NCBI GenBank assembly: GCA_964617695.1
Contig: CAZTYW010000042.1
Coordinates: 1-17,152, forward strand
Source of the DNA: CAZTYW01 sp964617695
GTDB taxonomy: Bacteria; Chloroflexota; Dehalococcoidia; UBA2247; RBG-13-53-26
Length of the DNA: 17,152 nucleotides
Direction of reading: 5' to 3'
The notes below the pieces were generated by a model. That model saw nothing but the letters and a program-made list of their open reading frames with translations, was not told the origin of the DNA and ran no database searches. Positions 7,848 through 15,284 of this stretch are shown here, piece after piece. A program made the position numbers and the translations under genes. How positions within the stretch are numbered: the stretch's first letter is position 1; each line of letters starts with the position of its first letter.

Positions 7848-8357
7848 TCAGAACAGGGCCTCTTCACGACACACCTTGTACGTCTCGTTGGCCGACATGA
7901 GCTCCCCCTTGCAGCTCAAATACCTGGCCCGCCCTCTCTCCCAGAGCTCTCCTTCCCTTTCCGAGGACAGGATGAGCGGAGGGACCTCAGTGGGCCTGCC
8001 GCTGCCGTCCAGGGCTACCATGATGAAATAGGCTGTCAGGGCGTGGGTTTGCTCCTCCTTCAGTATGTCTTCGGCTATCACCTCGACCCTGACTTCCATC
8101 GTGGAGCGTCCGACAAAGGTAAGGTGGGCGCTGACCGTGACCAGGTTCCCGACCTTTATGGGGCGATAGAAGTTTATTCCTTCCACCCGGGCAGTAACCA
8201 CATCGGTGTGACTATGCCGTAATGCCGCCACGCCCGCGGTGGTGTCCATCAACTTCATGATCTCACCGCCGTGGGCATAACCCACATGTCCGGCTTGCTC
8301 AGGAAGAATCAACTGGGACATGGTCACTGCTGAATGCTCAACTGTTCGACCTTCCAT
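7848..8357 (-). CDS. Hot-dog fold acyl-CoA thioesterase (YciA/ACOT type)
   Basis: Hydrolyses an acyl-CoA to free acid and CoA. The 169-residue protein carries the hot-dog signature AHGGEIMKLMDTTAG (28-42, with H29-G30-G31 and the probable catalytic Asp38 on the central helix), followed by EGINFYRPIKVGNLV, the usual strand that packs along it. A GTG three nt further out is possible, but AAGGAGG sits five nt before the ATG at 8357 and only two nt before the GTG, so I choose ATG. It lies between the zinc-ribbon gene and ackA on one strand. Chain-length preference cannot be deduced; a link to acetate or CoA recycling is inferred only from position. Confidence 0.88.
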   Translation of the reverse strand: MEGRTVEHSAVTMSQLILPEQAGHVGYAHGGEIMKLMDTTAGVAALRHSHTDVVTARVEGINFYRPIKVGNLVTVSAHLTFVGRSTMEVRVEVIAEDILKEEQTHALTAYFIMVALDGSGRPTEVPPLILSSEREGELWERGRARYLSCKGELMSANETYKVCREEALF

Positions 8358-8458
8358 CACCCCCTCCTTCTCTGCTGCTAAAGCTCGGACCGTTTCGTGC
8401 CGACGCTGACCGTCAAGGGAGGCTGTTGCCAGGTGGATGGTGGCGAGACGGCAGTCCC

Positions 8459-8662
8459 CTACTCGCCCTGTTGAGATTCTCCTCTGAAGGGCTTGCCTGG
8501 GGCTTGTATGTAGGAGCCCGTCTTGGAGCCGAAGTTTGAAATCAGTCTGTGTCCCTCAGAGCCGCATTCTGGGCACACGCCCACACTATCGGCTTCACCG
8601 ATGGGGCGCCGCAGCTCGAAGTCCGACTTGCAGTTCGGGCACCAGTACTCGTAGATGGCCAT
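8459..8662 (-). CDS. FmdB-family zinc-ribbon protein
   Basis: Small regulatory-type or putative nucleic-acid-binding protein of unproven function. The 67 residues begin MAIYEYWCPNCKSDFE, the typical opening of this family, and two knuckles, C8-P-N-C11 and C30-P-E-C33, can bind one zinc. The tail (about 47-67) is Gly/Pro/Ser-rich and probably flexible. GGAGG lies seven nt upstream of the ATG at 8662; a longer open frame upstream to 8791 overlaps the promoter and is not conserved in style. It is the first gene of the minus-strand block. Family certainty is high; role unknown. Confidence 0.87.
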   Translation of the reverse strand: MAIYEYWCPNCKSDFELRRPIGEADSVGVCPECGSEGHRLISNFGSKTGSYIQAPGKPFRGESQQGE

Positions 8663-8762
8663 GGCTCCACCTCCCGCTCCTCTATCCACCGAAAGCCGTT
8701 GCCGTCCGATGCGAAAATTCCAGTCTCGTATGAACGAGTCTGGAGTGATTTGAGGTGCGACC

Positions 8763-8791
8763 ATAATATGATTTAGCCAACTGCTTGTCAA
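8763..8791 (-). promoter_or_regulatory. Sigma70-type promoter of the minus-strand metabolic block
   Basis: Minus-strand TTGACA (8786-8791) and TATTAT (8763-8768) are spaced by 17 nt, matching consensus at eleven of twelve positions. Transcription would start near 8756, leaving a leader of about 94 nt before the zinc-ribbon gene. This is the only strong promoter seen upstream of the thioesterase, ackA, phosphoketolase and glgP genes. Confidence 0.78.
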
Positions 8792-8865
8792 GACCCTGGG
8801 GGTTGTCGGATCGTTTGAGACTAGTACACGCGTGGATCGGCGAACACTTGCTTGCCTCCGTAGGT

Positions 8866-8894
8866 TTGACTTATGCAGTACGATGTGCTATAGA
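8866..8894 (+). promoter_or_regulatory. Sigma70-type promoter of the infC translation cluster
   Basis: TTGACT (8866-8871) and TATAGA (8889-8894) are separated by 17 nt. Transcription would begin around 8901, leaving only about 27 nt of leader before the proposed infC start, too short for a long structured control RNA. It diverges from the minus-strand promoter, with 74 nt between the two -35 boxes. Confidence 0.7.
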
Positions 8895-8927
8895 TAGTTA
8901 CCGAGGCTTTGGGGAGGTAACTGGGAG

Positions 8928-9494
8928 ATAGTCAAGGATCTGCGTGTAAACCAGCAGATAAGGGCAAAGGAAGTCCTGGTCATTGGGGAGAAGGGTGAGC
9001 GGCTGGACGTGATGCCACTGCCGAAGGCGCTGGAGGTGGCCAGGGAGCGGAGTCTGGACCTGGTGGAGGTTGCTTCCTCAGCCGATCCCCCGGTATGTCG
9101 CCTCCTGGACTACGGGAAATACAAGTACGAGCAGGCCAAGAAGGAACGTGAGTCCAGGAAGACCCGAAGAGGTACCCTTATTCGAGAAGTGCGTCTCAGG
9201 CCCAGGATCCAGGGGCAGGACCTGGACTGCAAGATTCGGCTAGTGGAGCGGCTTCTTGCCGAGGGCGACAAGGTCAAGGTGACGGTATTCTTCAGGGGAA
9301 GAGAGGTCACGCGTCCCGAGCTGGGTAAGAAGATACTGCAGGAGGTGCTGAGCCAGTTGAAGGACAAGGCTGTTGTGGACCAGCCACTGCAGATTGAGGA
9401 GAGGAGCCTTAGCCTGTTCTTTGCGCCACCCAAGCCGACGACGAAGAAAGTAGCTGCGGAGGAGACTTCAGATGCCCAAGCTGAAGACGCATAA
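8928..9494 (+). CDS. infC: Translation initiation factor IF-3, ATA start codon proposed
   Basis: Binds the 30S subunit and enforces start-codon and initiator-tRNA selection. From 8928 the frame gives 188 residues: N-domain with VNQQIRAKEVLVIGEKGERL, ALEVARERSLDLVEVA and PPVCRLLDYGKYKYEQAKKE, then the C-domain with EVRLRPRIQGQDLDCKIR and KVTVFFRGRE. The first ATG in frame (9009) would delete about 27 conserved N-terminal residues. No ATG, GTG or TTG lies between the promoter start and that ATG in this frame. The ATA at 8928 is followed by VKDLRVN, where IF-3 normally begins, and GGGGAGG (8911-8917) is ten nt upstream. Non-AUG starts (AUU in E. coli) let IF-3 repress its own translation. Its end overlaps rpmI by 23 nt. 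Confidence 0.93.
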   Translation: MVKDLRVNQQIRAKEVLVIGEKGERLDVMPLPKALEVARERSLDLVEVASSADPPVCRLLDYGKYKYEQAKKERESRKTRRGTLIREVRLRPRIQGQDLDCKIRLVERLLAEGDKVKVTVFFRGREVTRPELGKKILQEVLSQLKDKAVVDQPLQIEERSLSLFFAPPKPTTKKVAAEETSDAQAEDA

Positions 9495-9669
9495 GTCGAC
9501 CAAGAGGCGTTTCCGCATTACGGGAAGCGGCAAGATCATGCATTCCAGGGTAGGCAAGAGTCACCTGCGACGCAAGAAAACGCCGCGCGTAAAGCGTCAA
9601 TATTCGGGTGAGGTGGTGGTCAATCCGTCAAATGAGCCGCGCGTTAAGCGGCTCTTGCCCTATAGATAA
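9472..9669 (+). CDS. rpmI: 50S ribosomal protein L35
   Basis: Small basic large-subunit protein of 65 residues, opening MPKLKTHKSTKRRFRITGSG and ending VKRLLPYR, both typical of L35. Its ATG lies inside the last codons of infC, in another frame, after GGAGGAGAC. This overlap is tighter than the short gap usual for this gene pair and implies translational coupling. rplT follows 11 nt later. Confidence 0.97.
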   Translation: MPKLKTHKSTKRRFRITGSGKIMHSRVGKSHLRRKKTPRVKRQYSGEVVVNPSNEPRVKRLLPYR

Positions 9670-9680
9670 AGGAGGGATCG

Positions 9681-10034
9681 TTGCCACGTGCAAGAAGCGG
9701 AGTGGTTACTCGGGGTCGGCACAAGAAAGTACTGAAGCTGACCAGAGGACACCGCGCAACAAAGCATAGCCTTTACCGTCGGGCCCATGAGTCGATGCTC
9801 AAGTCTCTCAGTTACGCCTACCGTCACCGACGTGAGCGCAAAGGGGACATGAGGCGGCTCTGGATTTGCCGCATCAATGCCGCTGCCCGATCAGAGGGAG
9901 TGTCGTACTCGCAGTTCATCAACGGGTTGAGGAAGGCGGAGGTAGAGGTCAATCGGAAGATGCTTGCAGACATGGCTGTAAGGGATCCGCTTGCGTTTTC
10001 TCGTTTGGTGGCGGTGGCCAAAGGAGGGACGTAG
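9681..10034 (+). CDS. rplT: 50S ribosomal protein L20 (TTG start)
   Basis: Early-assembly 23S rRNA-binding protein and, in several bacteria, translational repressor of its own operon. The 117 residues match the family: PRARSGVVTRGRHKKVLKL, RRERKGDMRRLWICRINAAA and YSQFINGLRKAEVEVNRKML. The start is TTG, four nt after a strong AAAGGAGGG; no ATG is available near the conserved N-terminus. The weak start may limit output relative to L35, or simply be tolerated because of the strong ribosome-binding site. Confidence 0.97.
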   Translation: MPRARSGVVTRGRHKKVLKLTRGHRATKHSLYRRAHESMLKSLSYAYRHRRERKGDMRRLWICRINAAARSEGVSYSQFINGLRKAEVEVNRKMLADMAVRDPLAFSRLVAVAKGGT

Positions 10035-10045
10035 GCACTCAGACG

Positions 10046-11080
10046 ATGCTCGAAGAGCTTAAGCAGCTCGAGGTCGAGGCAATTGCGGAACTCGATGGCC
10101 TGCACAGCCTCAAGCAGTTGGAGGAGTGGCGGGTCCGATACCTGGGAAGAAAGGGCTCGCTGCCCCGCATACTGAGAGGACTGGGGGCTCTGGGTCCGGA
10201 AGAAAAGCGGTCGGTAGGGGCTGCTGGCAACTTGGTTAAGGCCTGTCTGGAAGGTGCCTTGAGGCAGAGGGAAGAAGCCCTCGAGGAAGAAGGCCTGGCT
10301 GCTGCTCTGGAACAGACCCGCGCCGATGTCACTCTACCTGGCTATCCCATTGCCCTGGGTCGCCTTCACCCCACCACACAGATAATAAGGGAGATCTGCG
10401 ACGTTTTTGTGTCCATGGGTTTCCAGGTGGTGGAGGGGCCTGAGGTGGAGTGGGACTATTACAATTTTGAAGCCTTGAACATCCCCCCGGATCATCCAGC
10501 GCGCGACATGTGGGCTACTTTCTGGGTGGACACGGCAGATGATGAGGTGGCCATGCTGTTGCGTACTCACACTTCACCGATGCAGATAAGGCTCATGGAG
10601 AAGACGCGCCCGCCGGTCAGGGCAGTGGTTCCGGGCAGGGTCTTCCGCTATGAGGCCACGGACGCGACCCATGAGTCAATGTTTTATCAGATTGAAGGCC
10701 TGGCGGTGGACCAGGGCATTACCCTCGGCGACCTGAAGGGGACGCTATTCGAGTTTGCCCACAGGCTCTTCGGGGAGGCGAGAAAAGTCCGCTTCCGCTG
10801 TGACTACTTTCCTTTCGTGGAGCCCGGGGTGGAGATGGCGATCGACTGTCTGGTCTGTCAGGGAGCTGGCTGCCGTCTGTGTGGTTACAGCGGTTGGATA
10901 GAGATTCTGGGTGCGGGAATGGTTCACCCTGATGTCCTGAGGAGGGTGAACTACAATCCCGACACTTATACCGGCTTCGCCTTTGGTGTGGGAGTCGAAC
11001 GCATCCCGATGCTGAAGTACGGCATTGAGGATATACGTCTCTTCTACGGCAATGACTTGCGCTTCCTCAGGCAATTCTAG
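10046..11080 (+). CDS. pheS: Phenylalanyl-tRNA synthetase alpha subunit
   Basis: Catalytic subunit of the alpha2-beta2 class II synthetase charging tRNA-Phe. The 344 residues hold an N-terminal coiled-coil arm (about 1-85), GRLHPTTQIIREI, class II motif 2 in GRVFRYEATDATHESMFYQ, and motif 3 in FGVGVERIPMLKYGIEDIR. Residues 268-279 form C268-x2-C271-x4-C276-x2-C279, a possible metal knuckle seen in some bacterial PheS. The frame is open 60 codons upstream through rplT, but the conserved protein starts at the ATG at 10046; its best ribosome site, AAGGAGG (10021-10027), is unusually distant (18 nt). pheT follows after 28 nt. Confidence 0.96.
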   Translation: MLEELKQLEVEAIAELDGLHSLKQLEEWRVRYLGRKGSLPRILRGLGALGPEEKRSVGAAGNLVKACLEGALRQREEALEEEGLAAALEQTRADVTLPGYPIALGRLHPTTQIIREICDVFVSMGFQVVEGPEVEWDYYNFEALNIPPDHPARDMWATFWVDTADDEVAMLLRTHTSPMQIRLMEKTRPPVRAVVPGRVFRYEATDATHESMFYQIEGLAVDQGITLGDLKGTLFEFAHRLFGEARKVRFRCDYFPFVEPGVEMAIDCLVCQGAGCRLCGYSGWIEILGAGMVHPDVLRRVNYNPDTYTGFAFGVGVERIPMLKYGIEDIRLFYGNDLRFLRQF

Positions 11081-11108
11081 GCAGCTCGTGGTACGTGTCG
11101 GCTGAAGT

Positions 11109-13499
11109 ATGAAAGTCCCTCTCAATTGGCTCAGAGACTACGTTGATACCGCCTTGCCTCTAAAAGAGCTAGCCGAGAGGCTGACCATGTCTGGAACAGA
11201 GGTCAAGGCCGTCGAGAAAGTCGGCCAGGCGTGGGACAAGATAGTGGTCGGCGAGATAGTCGCCGTAGAGCCTCACCCGGATGCCGATCGCCTCAAGCTG
11301 GTTACGGTAGACCTGGGCGTTGAGCATTGCACCGTGGTGTGTGGCGCTCCCAACGTCAGACGCGGCGACAAGGTACCTTTCGCTTGCCTGGGGGCTCAGC
11401 TAATCGACGGTCACACCGGCAAAGTGGTCGAACTGAGACCGGCACAGATACGCGGGGTGGTTTCCGAGGGCATGGCTTGCTCGGAGAAAGAGTTGGGGAT
11501 ATCTGATAGCCATGAGGGGTTGATGATATTGCCACCGGAAGCGCCGGTGGGCGTTCCTCTGGCTGACTACCTTGGCGACGCAGTGCTTGATCTGGATGTC
11601 ACGCCCAATCGCCCCGACTGTCTGTCCGTGATGGGAATCGCCAGAGAGGTGGCGGCTCTAACCAGCAAAAGGGTGAGGCTTGTGGCGTCGAACTATGCCG
11701 AGCGGGGCCAGAAGGCCAGGAAGCTTGCTTCGGTGGAGATTGCTGCCCCGGACCTTTGCAGCCGCTATTGTGCCAGTCTGATTGATGGTATCAATATGGG
11801 CGCCTCGCCCCCCTGGATGCAGCAAAGGCTGATAGCCTGTGGAATGAGGCCCATCAACAGCATCGTAGACATCACCAACTACGTCATGCTGGAGTACGGT
11901 CAGCCGCTGCACGCTTTCGATTTTCAGCGGATTGGGGACGGGAAGATCATCGTTCGTCGGGCCTCGGAGGGCGAGAAGATGGTCACTCTCGACGGTGTAA
12001 ATAGGGTCCTGAAGCCCGACATGCTGGTGATTGCCGATAGCACCGTGCCGATTGCCCTGGCCGGGGTAATGGGTGGTGCAGACAGCGAGGTAGTCGACAC
12101 CACCACCTCCATATTGCTGGAGTCGGCGAATTTCAACCCTGCCAGCATCCGCCGCACGTCGGCGAACCTGAAATTGCGCAGCGAGGCTTCCCTTCGTTTC
12201 GAAAGAGGGATAAGCCCTGATCTGGCTGCTCCGGCACTGAGACGCGCCACCCAGCTAGTGCTGGAGATAGCCGGTGGTAAAGCTGCCAAGGGCATTATCG
12301 ACGTTTATCCTGGTAAGCGCCAGCGCAAGCGGATCCTGCTTCCAGCTTCTGAGGTCAGGCGCGTTCTCGGGATCGACATGAAGATTGAACAAATGGCGGA
12401 CATATTCGCCTCCCTGGGGTTCGAGTGCAAGACAACAAAATCGATGGAAGTGGAGGTCACTGTCCCCTACTGGCGCGCGGACTTGAACCAGGAGGTCGAC
12501 CTGATAGAGGAGCTCGCTCGAATTGTTAGCTACGACTATATTCCGACTACGACGCTCAGTGGACGTTTGCCTGGGCAGGTGACTGATCCCGTAGTCAAGC
12601 TTAGAGAGCACTTGCGCGACTTGATGGTGGCTTGCGGATTCCAGGAGACAATCGGCTACTCGCTGGTGAGTCAAGAGAAACTGGCCATGGTGGCTCCTGT
12701 AGAGGACGCTCTGCGCGTGGCCAATCCACTGTCTGTAGAGCACGAGTACCTGCGCACCAGCTTGCTCCCTACGCTTCTGTCGTGCCTTGGCTCGAATCAG
12801 AGGCACGTGGAAGGCGGCCTCAGGCTGTTCGAAATCGGCAGGGTCTACCTGCCGCGGGAAAACGATCTGCCTGAAGAAAGGGAGACGCTGGCCGGAGTGC
12901 TGAGCGGGCCGAGGACCGGACTATCCTGGGTGGGTGAGAAGGGCTTTCTGGACTTCTTCGATGCCAAAGGTGTGGTGGATGCTCTTCTCGACAGGATAGG
13001 GGTTGTGGCGGATTTCGAGGCGGTAGCGCAGGCAGGTCTGCACCCGGGCAGGACGGCCAGCATAATCGTGGGTGGCGAGGCGGTGGGTGTCGTAGGCGAG
13101 GTGCACCCCAAGACGGCGGACAACTTCGAGCTGCTTCGGCAGACCGTGGCTATCTTTGAGCTTGACATAGGGAAACTGGTCCCCAGCGCCAGCCTGCGCC
13201 GCAAATACAGCTCACTCTCCCGCTTTCCCGAGTCTGCCAGGGACATTGCCGTCGTGTTGGACGCCGACGTGCCGGCCAAGAGAGTGCAGGACGTTGTTCG
13301 GGGCTGCCCTCTGGTGAGCCAGGTCAGCCTTTTTGACATCTACACCGGCGACCAGGTGCCGCCGGGCAAGAAATCCCTGGCATTGAGGGTGGTCTACCAG
13401 TCGGCGACCCACACTCTGACGGATGAGGAGGTTGAAGAGGAGGTGAAGAGAATCGTGGGTAAGCTCTCTGAGGAGGTGGGGGCTACGCTCCGCAGCTAG
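11109..13499 (+). CDS. pheT: Phenylalanyl-tRNA synthetase beta subunit
   Basis: Partner of PheS; binds tRNA and edits mischarged Tyr-tRNA-Phe. At 796 residues it is full length. Domains in order: N-terminal MKVPLNWLRDYVD, EMAP-type tRNA-binding fold (about 40-150), B3/B4 editing module (about 210-360, with NSIVDITNYVMLEYGQPLHAFD), B5 (about 400-470), a pseudo-catalytic core with LRTSLLPTLLSCL (about 475-680) and the C-terminal FDX-ACB anticodon-binding domain (about 700-796, SRFPESARDIAVV). Start is the ATG at 11109 with only weak ribosome-site sequence. It ends 33 nt before the oppositely oriented CoA-transferase remnant, and I saw no clear terminator in that gap. Confidence 0.97.
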   Translation: MKVPLNWLRDYVDTALPLKELAERLTMSGTEVKAVEKVGQAWDKIVVGEIVAVEPHPDADRLKLVTVDLGVEHCTVVCGAPNVRRGDKVPFACLGAQLIDGHTGKVVELRPAQIRGVVSEGMACSEKELGISDSHEGLMILPPEAPVGVPLADYLGDAVLDLDVTPNRPDCLSVMGIAREVAALTSKRVRLVASNYAERGQKARKLASVEIAAPDLCSRYCASLIDGINMGASPPWMQQRLIACGMRPINSIVDITNYVMLEYGQPLHAFDFQRIGDGKIIVRRASEGEKMVTLDGVNRVLKPDMLVIADSTVPIALAGVMGGADSEVVDTTTSILLESANFNPASIRRTSANLKLRSEASLRFERGISPDLAAPALRRATQLVLEIAGGKAAKGIIDVYPGKRQRKRILLPASEVRRVLGIDMKIEQMADIFASLGFECKTTKSMEVEVTVPYWRADLNQEVDLIEELARIVSYDYIPTTTLSGRLPGQVTDPVVKLREHLRDLMVACGFQETIGYSLVSQEKLAMVAPVEDALRVANPLSVEHEYLRTSLLPTLLSCLGSNQRHVEGGLRLFEIGRVYLPRENDLPEERETLAGVLSGPRTGLSWVGEKGFLDFFDAKGVVDALLDRIGVVADFEAVAQAGLHPGRTASIIVGGEAVGVVGEVHPKTADNFELLRQTVAIFELDIGKLVPSASLRRKYSSLSRFPESARDIAVVLDADVPAKRVQDVVRGCPLVSQVSLFDIYTGDQVPPGKKSLALRVVYQSATHTLTDEEVEEEVKRIVGKLSEEVGATLRS

Positions 13500-13532
13500 C
13501 ACGCGTTGCCCGCGCCACCCTCCAGTCGCTCC

Positions 13533-14673
13533 TCATTCGAAGACCCCCTCGGCCATCAGCTCCACGAACTCCTCATCTGACATTCCCAGGACCTGCGTAC
13601 AAACCAAGTGATTCTGCTCTCCCAGGCAGGGGGCGGCCCACCTGGGTTCGCCCGGCGTGCATGAGAGCCTGTATGGGGCCACTTCGGTGACGTGCTGCCC
13701 CATCTCTGAATGCCCGAGAGACCAGAAATGATGGCGGTGGTCTAGCTGCCGATCATGCTCAAGCAGGTCTTGACCGTTTTGTACTACCGCCGCCGGAACG
13801 CCGGCTGCCTGAAGCCGGCTGGCCACGTCTTCTGCTGCGTGTTTTAACGTCCAGGCCTCGACCAGTTCGTTTAGCTCGCGTTCATTGTCCTTTCTGCTGA
13901 GAAAGGTGGCGAAGCTGGATTCAGAGGTCCAGGCTGGGCTGCCAATGGCGTGGCAGAAGGAGCGCCACTCGTCATCTGTGAACACGGCAATGGCGCACCA
14001 GCGGTCGTCACCCTGGCATCGGTAGACGCCGTGTGGAGCGGCATAGGCATGCTCGTTTCCGCATCGGCCCTGTATCGTGCCATTCACGGCGTAGTCGAGC
14101 AGGGCGGGCGCCACGAATTGTAGCGAGGTCTCAGGCTGAGACACGTCGATGTAAAGGCCCTTGCCTGTTCGCCGACGGTAGTCCAGGGCGGCCATGGTAG
14201 CCACCAATATGTACCAGGGGGAGATGAAGTCCGGGTACGGGACCGGGGTCCCCACCGGTTCCCTGTCGGGCCAACCGGTGAGATGCGCGATTCCTAGCAG
14301 CGCCTGAAGGTGGGTGCCCACGCCGGGCTGGCGGTGAAAGAGACCCGTCTGCCCTTGCATGGTCATGCTTATCATTATGAGGTCGGGCCTCACCAACCTG
14401 AGCTGCTCGTAGTCCAGCCCCCAGCGCCTCATCGTCCCCGGCCTGAAGCTTCAGGGTTATGCTTCTCTTACTGGTGTTGAGTGAACACCAGTACAGGCTC
14501 TTCTCCGCATGCGGGACATCATGATAGAAGGGGCCTATGGACCTGTCCGGGTCGCCCCCCGGGGGTTCTATCTTTATGACGTCTGCTCCGAGGTCTCCAA
14601 GGATCTTGCCACAGAGAAAACCTTTGGCGTCCGTCAGGTCGAGGACGCGGTAAGGGGCCAGTATCGATTCCAT
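13533..14673 (-). pseudogene. CaiB/BaiF-type (family III) CoA-transferase broken by an internal deletion
   Basis: Family III enzymes move CoA between carboxylic acids. The N-terminal frame begins at the ATG at 14673 (MESILAPYRVLDLTDAKG) and gives LGDLGADVIKIEPPGGDP and LNTSKRSITLKL up to about 14446. The rest lies in another frame from 14450 (SFRPGTMRRWGLDYEQL) to the stop at 13533, including GKGLYIDVSQPE whose Asp (codon 14147-14145) is the expected catalytic residue. Intact relatives carry roughly 20 residues between the ITL-L and FRPG motifs; here they are missing, and the frames do not join. The C-terminal frame has a TGA (14453-14451) at the junction. Everything else looks well preserved, so the damage is recent, or it is an assembly error. 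Acid substrates are unknown. Confidence 0.85.
14442..14455. repeat. Perfect 14-bp palindrome at the CoA-transferase frame break
   Basis: CCTGAAGCTTCAGG reads identically on both strands and covers exactly the point where the two coding frames fail to join. It contains AAGCTT. Palindromes favour slippage deletions; a cloning or assembly join at this site is the alternative. Confidence 0.8.
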
Positions 14674-14947
14674 GCGGCTTCTGTCCTGTCGTAATTGTAA
14701 GGGCTTTGGGGTGTGTATGGCTATCCTTAAGAGGGTGGCCTCCAGAAGATTGACACAATCGGTGACCTGTTCAGCGGGCAACGTCCTCGGGTAGACGTAG
14801 GCGATGATGCAGCCGTGGAGGTCGTCAGCATTGGTTGCCCAGCATTCCTGTGCGGGCTGGACTCGGTGTGCTAAAATGTGTGAAGCAGTCGGCCTGGGAC
14901 GCCAAAGGTGGTTGGCTCGAGGCGGACCGGCAAAGGGTTGTGGTGAA
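14674..14947. other. Intergenic region with no supported gene
   Basis: This lies between the divergent CoA-transferase remnant and the small membrane protein. Open frames here are compositionally unlike proteins. TACAAT on the minus strand (14693-14698) could be a -10 box for the CoA-transferase, but I found no -35 at suitable spacing. TAAAAT near 14872-14877 on the plus strand likewise lacks a partner. Confidence 0.45.
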
Positions 14948-15103
14948 ATGCCCTGGTTTGCATGGCTGATTTTGGTGGCTTTCTTATTGTCGATCGCAGG
15001 CCTCTTGTCGTATCTGGGACATACGGAATATCTGGAGGAAGAGAGAAGCCCGGGCGGCGAGAAGAAGGGCCGAGGCGGCGCTGTTCGAAAGCCTGGCAAG
15101 TAG
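14948..15103 (+). CDS. Small single-span membrane protein, hypothetical
   Basis: No family recognised. The 51-residue frame from the ATG at 14948 begins MPWFAWLILVAFLL and continues as one hydrophobic helix to about residue 24 (GLLSYLG). It then turns abruptly charged (HTEYLEEERSPGGEKKGRGG) and ends in a basic tail, so a cytoplasmic C-terminus is likely. The frame is open upstream to 14804, but that part has no protein-like pattern. The ribosome site is poor (GGTGAA directly before ATG). The clean membrane/charged pattern is the reason to call it real; function unknown. Confidence 0.55.
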   Translation: MPWFAWLILVAFLLSIAGLLSYLGHTEYLEEERSPGGEKKGRGGAVRKPGK

Positions 15104-15284
15104 GCGGAAGTCCGCCGGAGGCGTGGCTGTACTGCCGGAGTGATGTTTCCACTTTCCACGCTTCGAACGCAATGTAGCAAGTCGATCCCCTGCTAGCGTG
15201 GTGCAACCCTCAGCGAGGATTCGGGAATACGGGCTTCAGGCGCGGAGAAATGGCCGGGTCGGGCGGCGTGGGGACTGACAGCAG

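Noticed and set aside
7763..7867. Extended start for acetate kinase
   Set aside because: It would put 35 residues before the invariant MKVLAINCGSS start, contains the hairpin, and overlaps the thioesterase stop.
9866..10045. Extended start for pheS inside rplT
   Set aside because: It is a shadow of L20; PheS normally starts near MLEELKQLE.
15103..15116. GGCGG-AAGT-CCGCC hairpin after the small membrane gene as a terminator
   Set aside because: The stem is only five pairs and no T-run follows.
14674..15180. Long N-terminal extension of the CoA-transferase frame on the minus strand
   Set aside because: Family members begin close to ILAPYRVLDL; the extension has no family-like sequence and overlaps the small membrane protein.
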